This document shows positions 1 to 8,246 of a stretch of 64,000 nt of DNA, one piece after another. Source of the DNA: Poriferisodalis sp965221195 (lineage in GTDB: Bacteria > Actinomycetota > Acidimicrobiia > Acidimicrobiales > Poriferisodalaceae); assembly GCA_965221195.1 (NCBI GenBank), contig OZ244864.1, positions 806,001 to 870,000 on the forward strand, in the 5' to 3' direction. The position numbers were made by a program, and so were the translations under genes. The first letter of the stretch is position 1. Each line of letters begins with the position of its first letter. The notes below the pieces were generated by a model. The model did not search any database. It was not told the origin of the DNA and saw nothing but the letters and a program-made list of their open reading frames with translations.

Positions 1-431
1 ACCGCTAAGTCGGCAGCACCGATGACGATGAGGCCGAGTCCCGCGCTCACGGATCGGCTGTCGATGACATGGGCTGTGAACTCGGGATGTGCTTCGGCTG
101 CTTGCTGGGCCGCCTGCTGGGCTGCCTCAATTGTGGCGGAGAGATCTGCACTCAACGTGATGACGACCACTTCGGTGCAGCCAGCTTGGATGGCTTGCTG
201 GTACGCCGCCGCGAACGCACCCGGTGACGGCGCAGCAGTAGAAGGCAACTGAGGATCGGACCGACACCGCTCCCAGAAGTCAGATGTACTCAGCTCAACT
301 CGATCGACGAACGTCTCGGTGCCGAAACGGATCTCCAGCGGAACGATCTCAATGCCGAGCTCGGTGATGACAGCGTCGCTGAGATCACAAGAACTGTCAG
401 TGATGATGCGTACTCGAGATGGACCTGTCAT
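1..431 (-). CDS. DegV family fatty-acid-binding protein (partial)
   Basis: The gene starts at ATG 431 and runs off the left edge, so only the N-terminal 143 residues are present. They begin MTGPSRVRIITDSSCDLSD and continue with a PLEIRFG segment and a PSTAAPSPGAFAAAYQQ segment, which match the DegV N-terminal lobe (ITDSS.DL, then S/T-x-x-PS-GxF). DegV proteins bind a fatty acid and partner with acyl kinases. The start lies two bases after the murJ stop and has a strong AAGGAGG ribosome site inside the end of murJ, so the two are co-transcribed. Family assignment is firm; lipid and partner cannot be inferred. Confidence 0.85.
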   Translation of the reverse strand, partial: MTGPSRVRIITDSSCDLSDAVITELGIEIVPLEIRFGTETFVDRVELSTSDFWERCRSDPQLPSTAAPSPGAFAAAYQQAIQAGCTEVVVITLSADLSATIEAAQQAAQQAAEAHPEFTAHVIDSRSVSAGLGLIVIGAADLA

Positions 432-433
432 GG

Positions 434-2263
434 CTAAGAGCCTCCTTCATCGTTGTCGGCCGACGGCGATTTCTGTTGGTCGCCTGTATTGTCGTGGGTG
501 TTGTTTGTGTTGTCGTGGGTGTTGTCGCCCGACTGGTTACTGGGGCGGGAACGCCAGTTCAACACGAGACGAGGTACCTGCAAAATCAGCAGCCGAGCCG
601 CCGGCAGTTGGAGCGTCAGCCCAACGCTGATGTGTACCACGACCATGAACGTTGCTACGACAATAAATCGCAGCACTGCGGGCAAAACACCCAGCCCCAC
701 CGCCGCGGGAATCCCCACAGCCAGCGCAACCGCGCCCGGCACCAAATGACGCGCTCCATTGCCGCCGAACAGTCGTTGGGCTGGCCAGTCGGGCCGCTGT
801 GGCAATCGGCGCTGCGGCAGTCGGCTTAGGGCCGAGCGGTGCTTCAAGACAGCCCTGCGCAGCAATGCCAGTTCTACCCACGCACCGACGGCCGCACCCA
901 ACGCAAGCCCCACCGCCCCGAGCCGGGCTGGCAGTGCGGGATCGGAACGGACCTTCGTGTCGAGTAACGACCAAGTTGAGTCTGTTGAGAGCAGGTCAAT
1001 GTCACCGAACCCGGTGAGGGCACCGTCAAGGATCAAGACCCGATCCAGCGGCAGCATCAAGAGCGCGCCGATGCCCAAGGACACAGTCAAGCGAATGGCG
1101 GCGATCTTGGCCGCTGTCCGTGTGTCGCGGGCCACAAACAGCACGTTTTGACACAAACGCGACGCCACCAGCGGTACCAAGCCGAGTGAGTAAGCCCCGA
1201 GCACGGCGGCGATAAGCGCGATGTCGTCGTCTGCGATGGCGCTGCGCAAACCGGCGAGGTTGAAGATCGTGTCGCTCAAAGGCAGACCTGCTGCGAGGTA
1301 GATCGCTGCTACTCCTGAGATCCCGAAGATGGCGGCGCACAGTCGTTGCGATGTGCGTTCTGCGATGACCGCAGGGTCATTGATCCGACTCAGCTCGGTC
1401 AGTTCGGCCGCGGCGATGCTCGTGCCAATCAGACTGAGCGGCAAGAGATACAGCGTCTGGGCCGCTGCCATCGCTGCTGCTGCCCCCACACTCAACAACG
1501 ACGCGAGCGCAAGGTCTAAGAACGACGAGATTTGCAATACACCCCGCCCGGCCACTGCGGGCCCGAAGCGCTTAATGACGCCCGCTGCGGTGCGTTCGCG
1601 CCAGCGAACGTTCAACACGATCTGAGGGTCGCAGCGTCGCACGCCGCGCAACTGGACCAGCACCTGTCCGGCTGCGCCTGCTGTAACGCCCCACGCCAAC
1701 GCGGTGGCGCGGGTAGCGCCCGTTGTGCCCCACACGATCACACCGACGAGCACAGAGATCTGGGTGGCGTTCCACACCACTGGCGCCACATAGGAGAGGA
1801 AAAAGCGCCGGTGGCTGTTGAGCACACCCAGGCACCACGCACTCAGCACCGCCAGTGCCGCACCGCACACGGTGATACGCACGAGGGTGACGGTGAGTTC
1901 AAACCGTTCGCCGACAAAACCCCAAGCAATCAGCCGAACGAGCGGACGCGCAGCAAAGATGCTGATTAGCGCCGCGGCGGCGGCGATTGCGATCAAGAAC
2001 GTGGCGACAGCACCGGCCAGTCGACCAGCCGCGCGCTCATCGCGCTCACTGAGCGAGCTGTACGCCGGGACGAACGCCCCCGATAATGCGCCCTCGCCCA
2101 AGAGATTCTGGAGGAAATTCGGGATGCGCATCGCCGCTGCGAAAGCATCGCCCAGTGTGCCGACACCGAGAACATTGGTGATGAGCGCGGTGCGAGCAAG
2201 GCCGGACAAGCGCGACACGCCGATACCGACAGCAGCGGCTGGGGCACCTTGCTCCCGGCTCAT
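434..2263 (-). CDS. murJ: MurJ/MviN lipid II flippase
   Basis: A 609-residue multi-spanning membrane protein of the MOP flippase superfamily that moves lipid II across the cytoplasmic membrane for peptidoglycan synthesis. The N-terminus carries SRLSGLARTALITNVLG and RIPNFLQNLLGEGALSGAFVPA, the classic MurJ signature, followed by about 14 hydrophobic segments. The last ~35 residues are a hydrophilic tail rich in DNTH/DNTG units, encoded by a short imperfect repeat. ATG 2263 is the first start that keeps the signature. It is adjacent to degV and near the CCA-adding enzyme, a common actinobacterial neighbourhood. No C-terminal pseudokinase domain (as in mycobacterial MviN) is present. Confidence 0.93.
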   Translation of the reverse strand: MSREQGAPAAAVGIGVSRLSGLARTALITNVLGVGTLGDAFAAAMRIPNFLQNLLGEGALSGAFVPAYSSLSERDERAAGRLAGAVATFLIAIAAAAALISIFAARPLVRLIAWGFVGERFELTVTLVRITVCGAALAVLSAWCLGVLNSHRRFFLSYVAPVVWNATQISVLVGVIVWGTTGATRATALAWGVTAGAAGQVLVQLRGVRRCDPQIVLNVRWRERTAAGVIKRFGPAVAGRGVLQISSFLDLALASLLSVGAAAAMAAAQTLYLLPLSLIGTSIAAAELTELSRINDPAVIAERTSQRLCAAIFGISGVAAIYLAAGLPLSDTIFNLAGLRSAIADDDIALIAAVLGAYSLGLVPLVASRLCQNVLFVARDTRTAAKIAAIRLTVSLGIGALLMLPLDRVLILDGALTGFGDIDLLSTDSTWSLLDTKVRSDPALPARLGAVGLALGAAVGAWVELALLRRAVLKHRSALSRLPQRRLPQRPDWPAQRLFGGNGARHLVPGAVALAVGIPAAVGLGVLPAVLRFIVVATFMVVVHISVGLTLQLPAARLLILQVPRLVLNWRSRPSNQSGDNTHDNTNNTHDNTGDQQKSPSADNDEGGS

Positions 2264-2336
2264 TTGGGTTTGCCGCTCATTTGGGCTTCCGGTTCAGCGG
2301 GATTTCCGGCGCATCAGCCGCCCAGTCGCTGCGCGC

Positions 2337-2819
2337 TCAGCCGGCGAGCCGTAGTTCCACCTGCTGACGGGCCTCGTCCTCGGTGACATCCATGCTGATG
2401 GACAGTTCTGAGACGAGTATCTGGCGGGACTTCTCCAGCATCGACTTCTCGCCGGCTGAGAGGCCTTTGGCGTTCTCCCGCAAGGCAAGATTCCGCACCA
2501 CCTCCGCGACTTGGTAGATATCGCCAGATTTCAGCTTTTCCTGATGGTTTTTGAATCGGCGACTCCAGTTCGCCGGCTCGCGTACGTCTTTTTTGGCAAG
2601 CAGCTCAAAGAGGTCTTCCACGTCGTCGGTGTCAATCGGCGGACGCATGCCGACCTCGTCGGCCATGTCGGCAGGGACCTTGACGGTCAGCTCGCCGTGT
2701 GCTGTTTGGAGCACTAGATACTCGCGCTTCTCGCCGAATTCTTCCCGCTCCTCGCGTGCCATGATTTCCGCCGCACCGTGGTGCGGGTAGATCACCCGGT
2801 CGCCAAGCTCAAACTTCAT
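2337..2819 (-). CDS. carD: CarD-family RNA polymerase-binding regulator
   Basis: 160 residues beginning MKFELGDRVIYPHHGAAEI, the hallmark of the CarD/TRCF RNA-polymerase-interaction domain, followed by a helical DNA-binding half containing NWSRRFKNHQEKLKSGDIYQVAEVVRNL. CarD binds the RNAP beta lobe and stabilises open promoter complexes, especially at rRNA and housekeeping promoters. Length matches mycobacterial CarD (~162 aa). I chose ATG 2819 because the reading frame upstream encodes unrelated sequence overlapping the DUF5318 gene; an AGGTGA ribosome site precedes it. Transcribed with the genes either side on the minus strand. Confidence 0.92.
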   Translation of the reverse strand: MKFELGDRVIYPHHGAAEIMAREEREEFGEKREYLVLQTAHGELTVKVPADMADEVGMRPPIDTDDVEDLFELLAKKDVREPANWSRRFKNHQEKLKSGDIYQVAEVVRNLALRENAKGLSAGEKSMLEKSRQILVSELSISMDVTEDEARQQVELRLAG

Positions 2820-2934
2820 CGTCACCTGTTCCGCTGCCTTCTGCTGCGGGAGCCGATTCTTGCTCTCGCTGGACAGCCAGAAGGATGCCAGAAAGTCGCC
2901 AAGCTGCCACGTCGGTACTGTACGAAATCCGTAG

Positions 2935-3375
2935 TCAGTCGCTGCCGATGGGGTAGCGCCGGATGAGATGGTTCCAGCCGCAATCGGGGCACACCTCAAT
3001 CTCGTATGCCACAAAATTTCCGCGGCGCTGTGCCACTCGCTGCAGTTCTGCATCCGACAGGACGCACTTGCCGCCACTTCCCATACGAGGTCCGAATACG
3101 TAACCGACAATGCGAAGCGCGTCTTGTGGGCACAGCGGGCAGCCGCGACCGAGCGGCGGCGCTGCGTTGCGAGCAGCCCGCAGGAGCTCTGGATGTGCAT
3201 CGCATACCTCAGCGCGCGAGACCACACCGGCTTCCACATCGGCGAGCAGCCGTCGCCGCTTCAGCCGGTAGTCAACCGAACCCTGCACCGGCGGGGACGG
3301 CTCAGATGCAATGGAGAGCCGCGGCGCCACACCGATCACGCTAGTTGTGCGTTCCCGCCTCCGACGCACTCCCAC
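2935..3375 (-). CDS. DUF5318 family protein
   Basis: Up to 146 residues. The conserved core runs from VDYRLKRRRLL through VCDAHPELLRAARN, a CPLC pair, a YVFG segment, and a C-terminal CPDCGWNHLIRRYPIG. The CPLC and CPDC pairs suggest a zinc ribbon. It matches the actinobacterial DUF5318 family, function unknown; from memory the mycobacterial member Rv0049 sits directly before ponA1, and here too a PonA1-like gene is close. The start is uncertain: GTG 3375 overlaps pcnB by 35 bases, while an internal GTG at 3288 sits just before the conserved core. Neither has a good ribosome site. Confidence 0.8.
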   Translation of the reverse strand: MGVRRRRERTTSVIGVAPRLSIASEPSPPVQGSVDYRLKRRRLLADVEAGVVSRAEVCDAHPELLRAARNAAPPLGRGCPLCPQDALRIVGYVFGPRMGSGGKCVLSDAELQRVAQRRGNFVAYEIEVCPDCGWNHLIRRYPIGSD

Positions 3376-4801
3376 GCTGCGGGTCTTGTCGGCACTGGCC
3401 CCACCCGGCGAGCAGCTCGGTAGCGCGCTCGGGGCTCAGTGGGCCATGAGCTATCTGCTGTTGGCGCAACCATGCCAAAGCATCACCGATTGCTGGGCCG
3501 GACATGCCGAGTATGTCCATCACACGGTGACCATCAATCGGCAGGCGACTGAGGGCCTCACCTTCGGTGGCACGCACCTCTGCTAGTTGGGTATCTAATG
3601 ACGCTGGGAGGGGACGGTTCCACGCTTGCAAGGCCACCAGCGCGGCGTCGAGATGCGCGCCGTGGTCCGCGATCAGCCGTCGTGCGGCTGGTCGCCATTT
3701 CTCAGTGACATTGACGGCATCATCGGCGCCGCCCCCCCCTAGAGGTGTGCTTGTTGCTTCTGCGTCGCGGGCCGCCCGCAGAATGCAGCGAATCGTTTTG
3801 ATCGTGTTGGTTGGGACCCGCAAGGCCGACAAGCAACGCGCTGCCTCGGTGTCGTCACTGCACACAGGTCCCAGCAAGATCGCCCAACGTGTCCAAACGC
3901 GCTCGTCTTCTGCCATATCGCCAGCGCTGTCTAGTGCGGCGGCTGGCACGGTTGCGGTGCTGTTGCGCCAAGGCGGCACGAGATCGCCGAGCAGTCCGGT
4001 GTCGGCGAGAAAGGCTGTGCCTGCAGCGGCGCTCGGCAAACCGAGCAGCTTGGCGAGTTCGGTGGCGATGCGTTCGCGCGACACGATCGCCAGCCGTGGT
4101 CGCACGCTGCGAATCGCGTCGGCCAGCTCTGGCACAGGAACCAGACCAAGTTGCGAGCACAACCGCGCTGCCCGGATCATCCGCAACGGATCATCTGTGA
4201 ACAATCCCTGCGGAGGTGACGGTGTGCGAAGGACACCGTTGGCCAGATCGGCTCTGCCGCCGAACGGGTCAAGCAATGTCCAGCCCGGTATCTCTATTGC
4301 CATGGCATTGACTGTGAAATCGCGCCGCCCCAAGTCAGTCGTGATGTCGGAAGAGAAGCGGACATTGGGCTTGCGAGAGTCACTGTCGTAGGACTCGGCG
4401 CGGTGGGTGGTGATCTCCACGGTTGTGTTGCCTCGCCGTGCCCCAACAGTGCCGAATTTCTTTCCTTGGTCCCAAATCGCGTCTGCCCAGCCAACAAGAA
4501 GTCGGACAATCCGATCTGGGACGGCATCGGTGGTGATGTCGATGTCGCCGGTCAGTCCGCGGCCCCTCAGCGCGTCACGCACCAGCCCACCGACAAGAAA
4601 AAACCGATGTCCGGCATCGGCGAAGAGAACAGCAAGCGACCCGACCCGTTCGTTGAGTTCGCGCTGGTCTGTCTCATTCAGCGCTGTCTCATTCAGCACT
4701 GTCTCATTCAGCACTGTCTCACTTAGCGTTGTCTCATTCAACGCTGTCACCAAAGACTGAGATCCCCCAGCAGGGAACGATTCTGTTGAACTCGACCCCA
4801 C
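3341..4801 (-). CDS. CCA tRNA nucleotidyltransferase with degenerate HD domain
   Basis: 486 residues. The nucleotidyltransferase head is intact: FFLVGGLVRDAL (~68-79), GDIDIT with metal-binding Asp (~85-90), RRDFTVNAMA, and DPLRMIRAARL. It adds or repairs the 3' CCA of tRNA. In actinobacterial relatives an HD phosphohydrolase domain follows, with an LLHDIGKP motif; here the aligned segment reads WAILLGPVCSDD and the histidines are absent, so that domain looks inactive. The first ~45 residues contain five LNET-type pentapeptides encoded by 15-bp repeats. Start is uncertain: GTG 4801 or GTG 4750, the latter preceded by a GGGGGA stretch. Divergent from the PonA1-like gene. Confidence 0.85.
   Translation of the reverse strand: MGSSSTESFPAGGSQSLVTALNETTLSETVLNETVLNETALNETDQRELNERVGSLAVLFADAGHRFFLVGGLVRDALRGRGLTGDIDITTDAVPDRIVRLLVGWADAIWDQGKKFGTVGARRGNTTVEITTHRAESYDSDSRKPNVRFSSDITTDLGRRDFTVNAMAIEIPGWTLLDPFGGRADLANGVLRTPSPPQGLFTDDPLRMIRAARLCSQLGLVPVPELADAIRSVRPRLAIVSRERIATELAKLLGLPSAAAGTAFLADTGLLGDLVPPWRNSTATVPAAALDSAGDMAEDERVWTRWAILLGPVCSDDTEAARCLSALRVPTNTIKTIRCILRAARDAEATSTPLGGGGADDAVNVTEKWRPAARRLIADHGAHLDAALVALQAWNRPLPASLDTQLAEVRATEGEALSRLPIDGHRVMDILGMSGPAIGDALAWLRQQQIAHGPLSPERATELLAGWGQCRQDPQRGSASEAGTHN
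4670..4744 (-). repeat. 15-bp tandem repeat x5 in the CCA-enzyme gene
   Basis: Five adjacent 15-bp units (plus-strand form tgtctcattcagcac with 0-3 differences) lie at 4670, 4685, 4700, 4715 and 4730. They are in frame and encode LNET(A/V)-like pentapeptides in the variable N-terminal tail ahead of the catalytic domain. Confidence 0.9.
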
Positions 4802-4860
4802 CGCGGCGATGGTACAAACGACAGTGACCGCATCGCTGTACTCTGCGCGACGCGAGCGTC

Positions 4861-6675
4861 ATGGACCCTCTATCGCCCGATAGCACACCTGCCACTACTG
4901 CCCCCGGGTCCCGCCCACAAAGCGCTGATCTCCCGCTGCGGGGGGCCGGTCTGCGGGGGGCTCAGATAGTGCTTTGGCTGCTGGTTGCACTGCTGGCTGC
5001 TGTGGGTCTCATGAGCCGCGCGCTCGACACCCTCCCGTGGGCATCGTCTGATGTTGCGGTGGCACCGAGCGTGCTACATGACCGCCACGGCACCGCTTTC
5101 GCCGAGATCGGACCGTCGGCAGCACATGTCTCAGTGGGCCTCGAAGACATGGCACCGGCGTTCATCGACGCCCTCATTGCGGTTTTAGATCCGCAGTTCC
5201 TTGAAGGCGAAGGCGTAGATGCAGGGTCCTATGTTGATGGGTTGCGCCGGTTTGTCGGGCCAGTATCGCACTCTGGTGCTGGTCTGGGCCGCCGGTATGT
5301 CGACACTGTTCATCTCACCGACGGCAACGTGCTGGACGCGGCGCGGTTGCTGCTCGCCGAACTGCGCCTCGCCCGTCAGGTGAGTCGGCCAGAGATTCTC
5401 GAACGATTCGCCAACGTCGTCTATTTGGGTCGCGGTGCTTACGGCGTGCATGCTGCTGCGAGCGTGTGGTACGGCGCGTCGGCTTCAAATCTCACGGTGG
5501 CTCAAGCGGCGTATCTCGTTTCGTTGATCGATGCTCCCTGGGGCATCGATGCTGCGGGCAGTGCTGTTGCGGGCAGTGCTGTTGCGGGCAGCGCAACTTC
5601 AGGCAGTGCGACAGGCTTGAATTACGCGGCTCGCCTGCGCCGAGATCAAGTGCTCGACGCCATGTTCCGCAACGGCACACTCACACCTGACGAGCTAGCT
5701 ATTGGCCGAGCTGCGCCCATAGAGGCGGGAATCCTTCCGCCCACAAGAGCAGGCATCGGCGCTGATGCGTCGCTCACATTTGAGTCCGATGCAGCGTCGG
5801 CGGGATTCGTCCGCTTACTGGTTGACGACGCCGGTCTTGGCTTGGCGGCAATGCACATCCACGCGCAACTGGTCGAGCGGTACGGAACCCAGCGCGTCGC
5901 TATGGGCGGTTTGAGTGTCACCACAACGATCGACCTGCTAGCCCAACGAGCCGCATTCGAAGCCACGCGTCGTCGGCTGGGGTCAGTCGCGGCGGATGTG
6001 GTTGTGCTGGATCGCAGCGGTGATGTGCGCGTGCTGCTCAGCCAAAACGCGGACCCGGTTGCGACACCAACGCCAACGCTGGTGCGGGGTCTGCAACGAC
6101 GACCTGTCGGGAATCTCGGCGGCCCCGACCCTGCCATCGTCGAGTCGTTAATCGCTTCAGCTCAGCGGCCCAGCGCTTCTCCTGCGTCTGGCGACGTCAC
6201 AGGTGATGTCACAGGCGATGTCACCGATGTGGCAGCTGCGTTCGGCATCATCGCCGCCGACGGGTCACAGCGGCCTTCGCGGCTTGTGTTGGAAGTCGCC
6301 GCTGCGCCTCACTACCTATCCCAAAACTGGGCCATAGATCGCTCGGTCACAGATGGCTGGGTCACAGATGGCTGGGTCACAGATCGTTGGGCCATGACCC
6401 CGCGGTCCGTGCTGGGGAGCGATGCCGCCGCCGCGGCGCAAGCAGACATGAGCGAGTTCGCACTGGCTTCGGGTGTGACCGCTCGCGGCCGGTCGGGCAC
6501 TGCTCTGCAAACGGGCGATGCTTGGTTTGCTGGTTGGACGTCTCATTACACGGCTGCGGTGCGAGTCAATTTCGGCGCTGCGCTATCAGCTGCGTTATCA
6601 ATTGAGGCCGCTGCGATGACTGCTCGGGATCTGTTTGTCGCAGCGCTTGAGCCGTTGCAGTACGCCCCTAGTTGA
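4861..6675 (+). CDS. PonA1-like class A PBP homologue lacking catalytic residues
   Basis: 604 residues: cytoplasmic tail, one membrane segment (~33-50), a GT51-like domain (~65-235), and a remnant transpeptidase region. Family resemblance is clear in PEILERFANVVYLGRGAYGVHAAASVWYG and in GDAWFAGWT. The residues for chemistry are missing. The ED-x-x-F-x-x-H-H-G motif reads LDPQFLEGEG (catalytic Glu is Leu109), the STITQQ motif reads SGAGLGRRY, and the second Glu position is Leu. No SxxK serine box or SxN is seen, and KTG is RSG (~543-546). Three in-frame repeat arrays interrupt the protein. It lies between DUF5318 and rpsF, the ponA1 position in mycobacteria (recalled). Probably a structural or regulatory pseudoenzyme. 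Confidence 0.8.
   Translation: MDPLSPDSTPATTAPGSRPQSADLPLRGAGLRGAQIVLWLLVALLAAVGLMSRALDTLPWASSDVAVAPSVLHDRHGTAFAEIGPSAAHVSVGLEDMAPAFIDALIAVLDPQFLEGEGVDAGSYVDGLRRFVGPVSHSGAGLGRRYVDTVHLTDGNVLDAARLLLAELRLARQVSRPEILERFANVVYLGRGAYGVHAAASVWYGASASNLTVAQAAYLVSLIDAPWGIDAAGSAVAGSAVAGSATSGSATGLNYAARLRRDQVLDAMFRNGTLTPDELAIGRAAPIEAGILPPTRAGIGADASLTFESDAASAGFVRLLVDDAGLGLAAMHIHAQLVERYGTQRVAMGGLSVTTTIDLLAQRAAFEATRRRLGSVAADVVVLDRSGDVRVLLSQNADPVATPTPTLVRGLQRRPVGNLGGPDPAIVESLIASAQRPSASPASGDVTGDVTGDVTDVAAAFGIIAADGSQRPSRLVLEVAAAPHYLSQNWAIDRSVTDGWVTDGWVTDRWAMTPRSVLGSDAAAAAQADMSEFALASGVTARGRSGTALQTGDAWFAGWTSHYTAAVRVNFGAALSAALSIEAAAMTARDLFVAALEPLQYAPS
5554..5613 (+). repeat. 15-bp tandem repeat x4 in the PonA1-like gene
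   Basis: Four units of gcgggcagtgctgtt or variants at 5554, 5569, 5584 and 5599, in frame, encoding AGSAV/AGSAT. They sit just after the GT51 DAPWGID segment, in a region expected to be a surface loop. Confidence 0.9.
6190..6225 (+). repeat. 12-bp tandem repeat x3 in the PonA1-like gene
   Basis: Three units of ggtgatgtcaca or variants at 6190, 6202 and 6214, in frame, encoding GDVT-GDVT-GDVT. They lie where a transpeptidase domain would be expected to carry its active-site serine. Confidence 0.85.
6331..6390 (+). repeat. 15-bp tandem repeat x3-4 in the PonA1-like gene
   Basis: Units of gtcacagatggctgg at 6346, 6361 and 6376 with a degenerate copy at 6331, in frame, encoding VTDGW-VTDGW-VTDRW. 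Confidence 0.9.
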
Positions 6676-6976
6676 TCGCTGCTAGCACACCCGCCCCTTG
6701 GGCTTACGGCTGGCTGGCTGCAATGTTTGTGGCACGTCTGTGGGCACGTCTGTGACACCCCGAAAGTGACCGTGGCATAAATCTGGGTGTGTTCGGCGGC
6801 TGCGGGGTCTAACGTTGCCAACGCACCACGGGTACTTGTGTGCCCGTTGCGCCTCTGGCGTCACCGACGTCCGATTGGGGCCTGCTCATTGGGGCCGGGT
6901 TCCTAGGCGGGTGCAGCACTATTCCCTGCCCCGCGAGGGGCCCCGCTCCGGCGGGTCCACAGGAGGATGCCCCCAA
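6676..6976 (+). promoter_or_regulatory. rpsF leader with two adjacent hairpins
   Basis: This 301-base gap has no convincing gene. Near its end are two perfect tetraloop hairpins, CCCC-GCGA-GGGG (6929-6940) and CCCGC-TCCG-GCGGG (6942-6955), directly followed by the AGGAGG ribosome site (6961-6966) of rpsF. Other bacteria carry an S6:S18-binding RNA in the rpsF leader, so this could be an autoregulatory site, but I cannot confirm the known consensus. A short direct repeat (ggcacgtctgtg) lies around 6730-6755. Confidence 0.4.
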
Positions 6977-7312
6977 TTGCGTGCGTATGAGCTGATGGTC
7001 ATCTGTGACGGTGACTTGGAGAATGCCGAAGCCCGCTCGGCCATGGAGGAAATCCAAGGCCGAATCGCAGAGGTCGGAGAGGTTGCCTCGTTCGACTTCT
7101 GGGGTCTGCGCGACTTCGCCTATGAGATCAACCACAAAACACGCGGCTACTACTCGGTGATTGAGCTGCGGGCTGAGCCCGGAGCCATGGATCCTGTAGA
7201 GCGTTACCTGCGAATCGCGGACGATGTCGTCCGCCACAAGCTCATCCGACTCCCCGACGATGAAGCGCGCCGGCGCGAACTACTCGGTGGGGAGTCGGCC
7301 GACAGCCAATAA
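6977..7312 (+). CDS. rpsF: 30S ribosomal protein bS6
   Basis: 111 residues starting LRAYELMVICDGDL, matching the bS6 N-terminus (M-R-x-Y-E), with WGLRDFAYEINHKTRGYYSVIEL and a DDVVRHKLIRL segment. bS6 binds the central domain of 16S rRNA together with bS18. The start is TTG 6977, ten bases after a perfect AGGAGG at 6961-6966; an ATG at 6967 is out of frame and stops quickly, and a longer upstream reading adds non-conserved sequence. First gene of the rpsF-ssb-rpsR-rplI operon. Confidence 0.93.
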   Translation: MRAYELMVICDGDLENAEARSAMEEIQGRIAEVGEVASFDFWGLRDFAYEINHKTRGYYSVIELRAEPGAMDPVERYLRIADDVVRHKLIRLPDDEARRRELLGGESADSQ

Positions 7313-7323
7313 GCGGAGGCATC

Positions 7324-7773
7324 ATGGCTGACAACACCATCACTGTCGTGGGGAATCTGACCCGCGACCCCGAACTTCGATTCACCCAAGCCGGTCGCGC
7401 CCGAGCGATTTTAGGCATCGCAGTAAACCGGCGATGGATGAATCGCCAAACCAACGAATGGGAAGAGCAAGTCAGCTTCTTCAACGTCGTGTGCTGGGCC
7501 GATCTAGCCGAGAACGTCAGTGAGTCGCTGGCAAAGGGCAACCGTGTGATTGTTACGGGCAGGCTCGAACAGCGCAGCTGGGAGACCCAAGACGGCGAGC
7601 AACGCAACGTCGTTGAGATCGTCGCCGACGAGATCGCCCCGTCGTTGAGGTGGGCGACTGCTGAGGTCACCCGAGTGCCACGATCATCCGGCGGCGGCGG
7701 CGGCGAACGTCGTTCCGCAAGTTCGGGTTGGGACAGCTCGAACGCGTCCGCGCCTGAGGAGGAGCCTTTCTGA
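7324..7773 (+). CDS. ssb: Single-stranded DNA-binding protein
   Basis: 149 residues: an OB fold (~1-110) with ITVVGNLTRDPELRF, FFNVVCWADLAENV and GRLEQRSWE, then a glycine/serine-rich linker and the acidic tip EEEPF that recruits replication and repair partners. It coats single-stranded DNA. It lies 11 bases after rpsF with a GCGGAGG ribosome site, and its TGA overlaps the rpsR ATG (TGATG), indicating translational coupling. Confidence 0.96.
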   Translation: MADNTITVVGNLTRDPELRFTQAGRARAILGIAVNRRWMNRQTNEWEEQVSFFNVVCWADLAENVSESLAKGNRVIVTGRLEQRSWETQDGEQRNVVEIVADEIAPSLRWATAEVTRVPRSSGGGGGERRSASSGWDSSNASAPEEEPF

Positions 7774-8246
7774 TGCCACCACGCAAGCGAACCGGCCGAG
7801 CGCGGGCGAAAGATCTGCGCAGCCGTCCACGCCGCCGCAAGGTCAGCCCGCTGACCACGGCGGGGGTGACCTACGTCGATTACAAGGATGTTGAATTGCT
7901 GCGTTCGTTTATTTCAGAACGGGCCAAGATTCGCGCTCAACGAGTGTCGGGCAACAACCGTCAGCAGCAGCGCGAGGTTGCGCGGGCGATCAAGATCGCT
8001 CGCGAGATGGCCTTGATTGAGTACGCGCGTCGCCCGATGACGCAGCGTCGCGGCGACAAACGGCACCGACAACGACCCGGAGATGATCGTCGAGATGATC
8101 GTCGAGATGACCGTCGCCCACCGCAGAGTCGCACAGAAGCGCTTGCAGACGACGAGCAGGCCGCTCCCGCAGACCGACCCGACCAACAACAGGGTCATGA
8201 AGCGGCCAGCGGGCCGCCTGCCGCGCTTGCGGGGGAGCAGGCATGA
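7773..8246 (+). CDS. rpsR: 30S ribosomal protein bS18 with long C-terminal extension
   Basis: 157 residues, about twice the usual 75-90. Residues ~25-92 are standard bS18: VDYKDVELLRSFISERAKI, RAIKIAREMALIEYA. bS18 partners bS6 on 16S rRNA. The extra ~65 residues are strongly charged (DDRRDDRRDDRR, encoded by three 12-bp repeats) and then Asp/Ala/Pro/Gln rich, with no known domain. The ATG overlaps the ssb stop and its TGA overlaps the rplI ATG (ATGA), so the extended frame is genuinely part of the operon rather than a missed stop. Confidence 0.92.
   Translation: MPPRKRTGRARAKDLRSRPRRRKVSPLTTAGVTYVDYKDVELLRSFISERAKIRAQRVSGNNRQQQREVARAIKIAREMALIEYARRPMTQRRGDKRHRQRPGDDRRDDRRDDRRPPQSRTEALADDEQAAPADRPDQQQGHEAASGPPAALAGEQA
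8082..8117 (+). repeat. 12-bp tandem repeat x3 in rpsR
   Basis: gatgatcgtcga occurs at 8082 and 8094, and gatgaccgtcgc at 8106. The array is in frame and encodes DDRR-DDRR-DDRR in the C-terminal extension of bS18. Confidence 0.9.
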
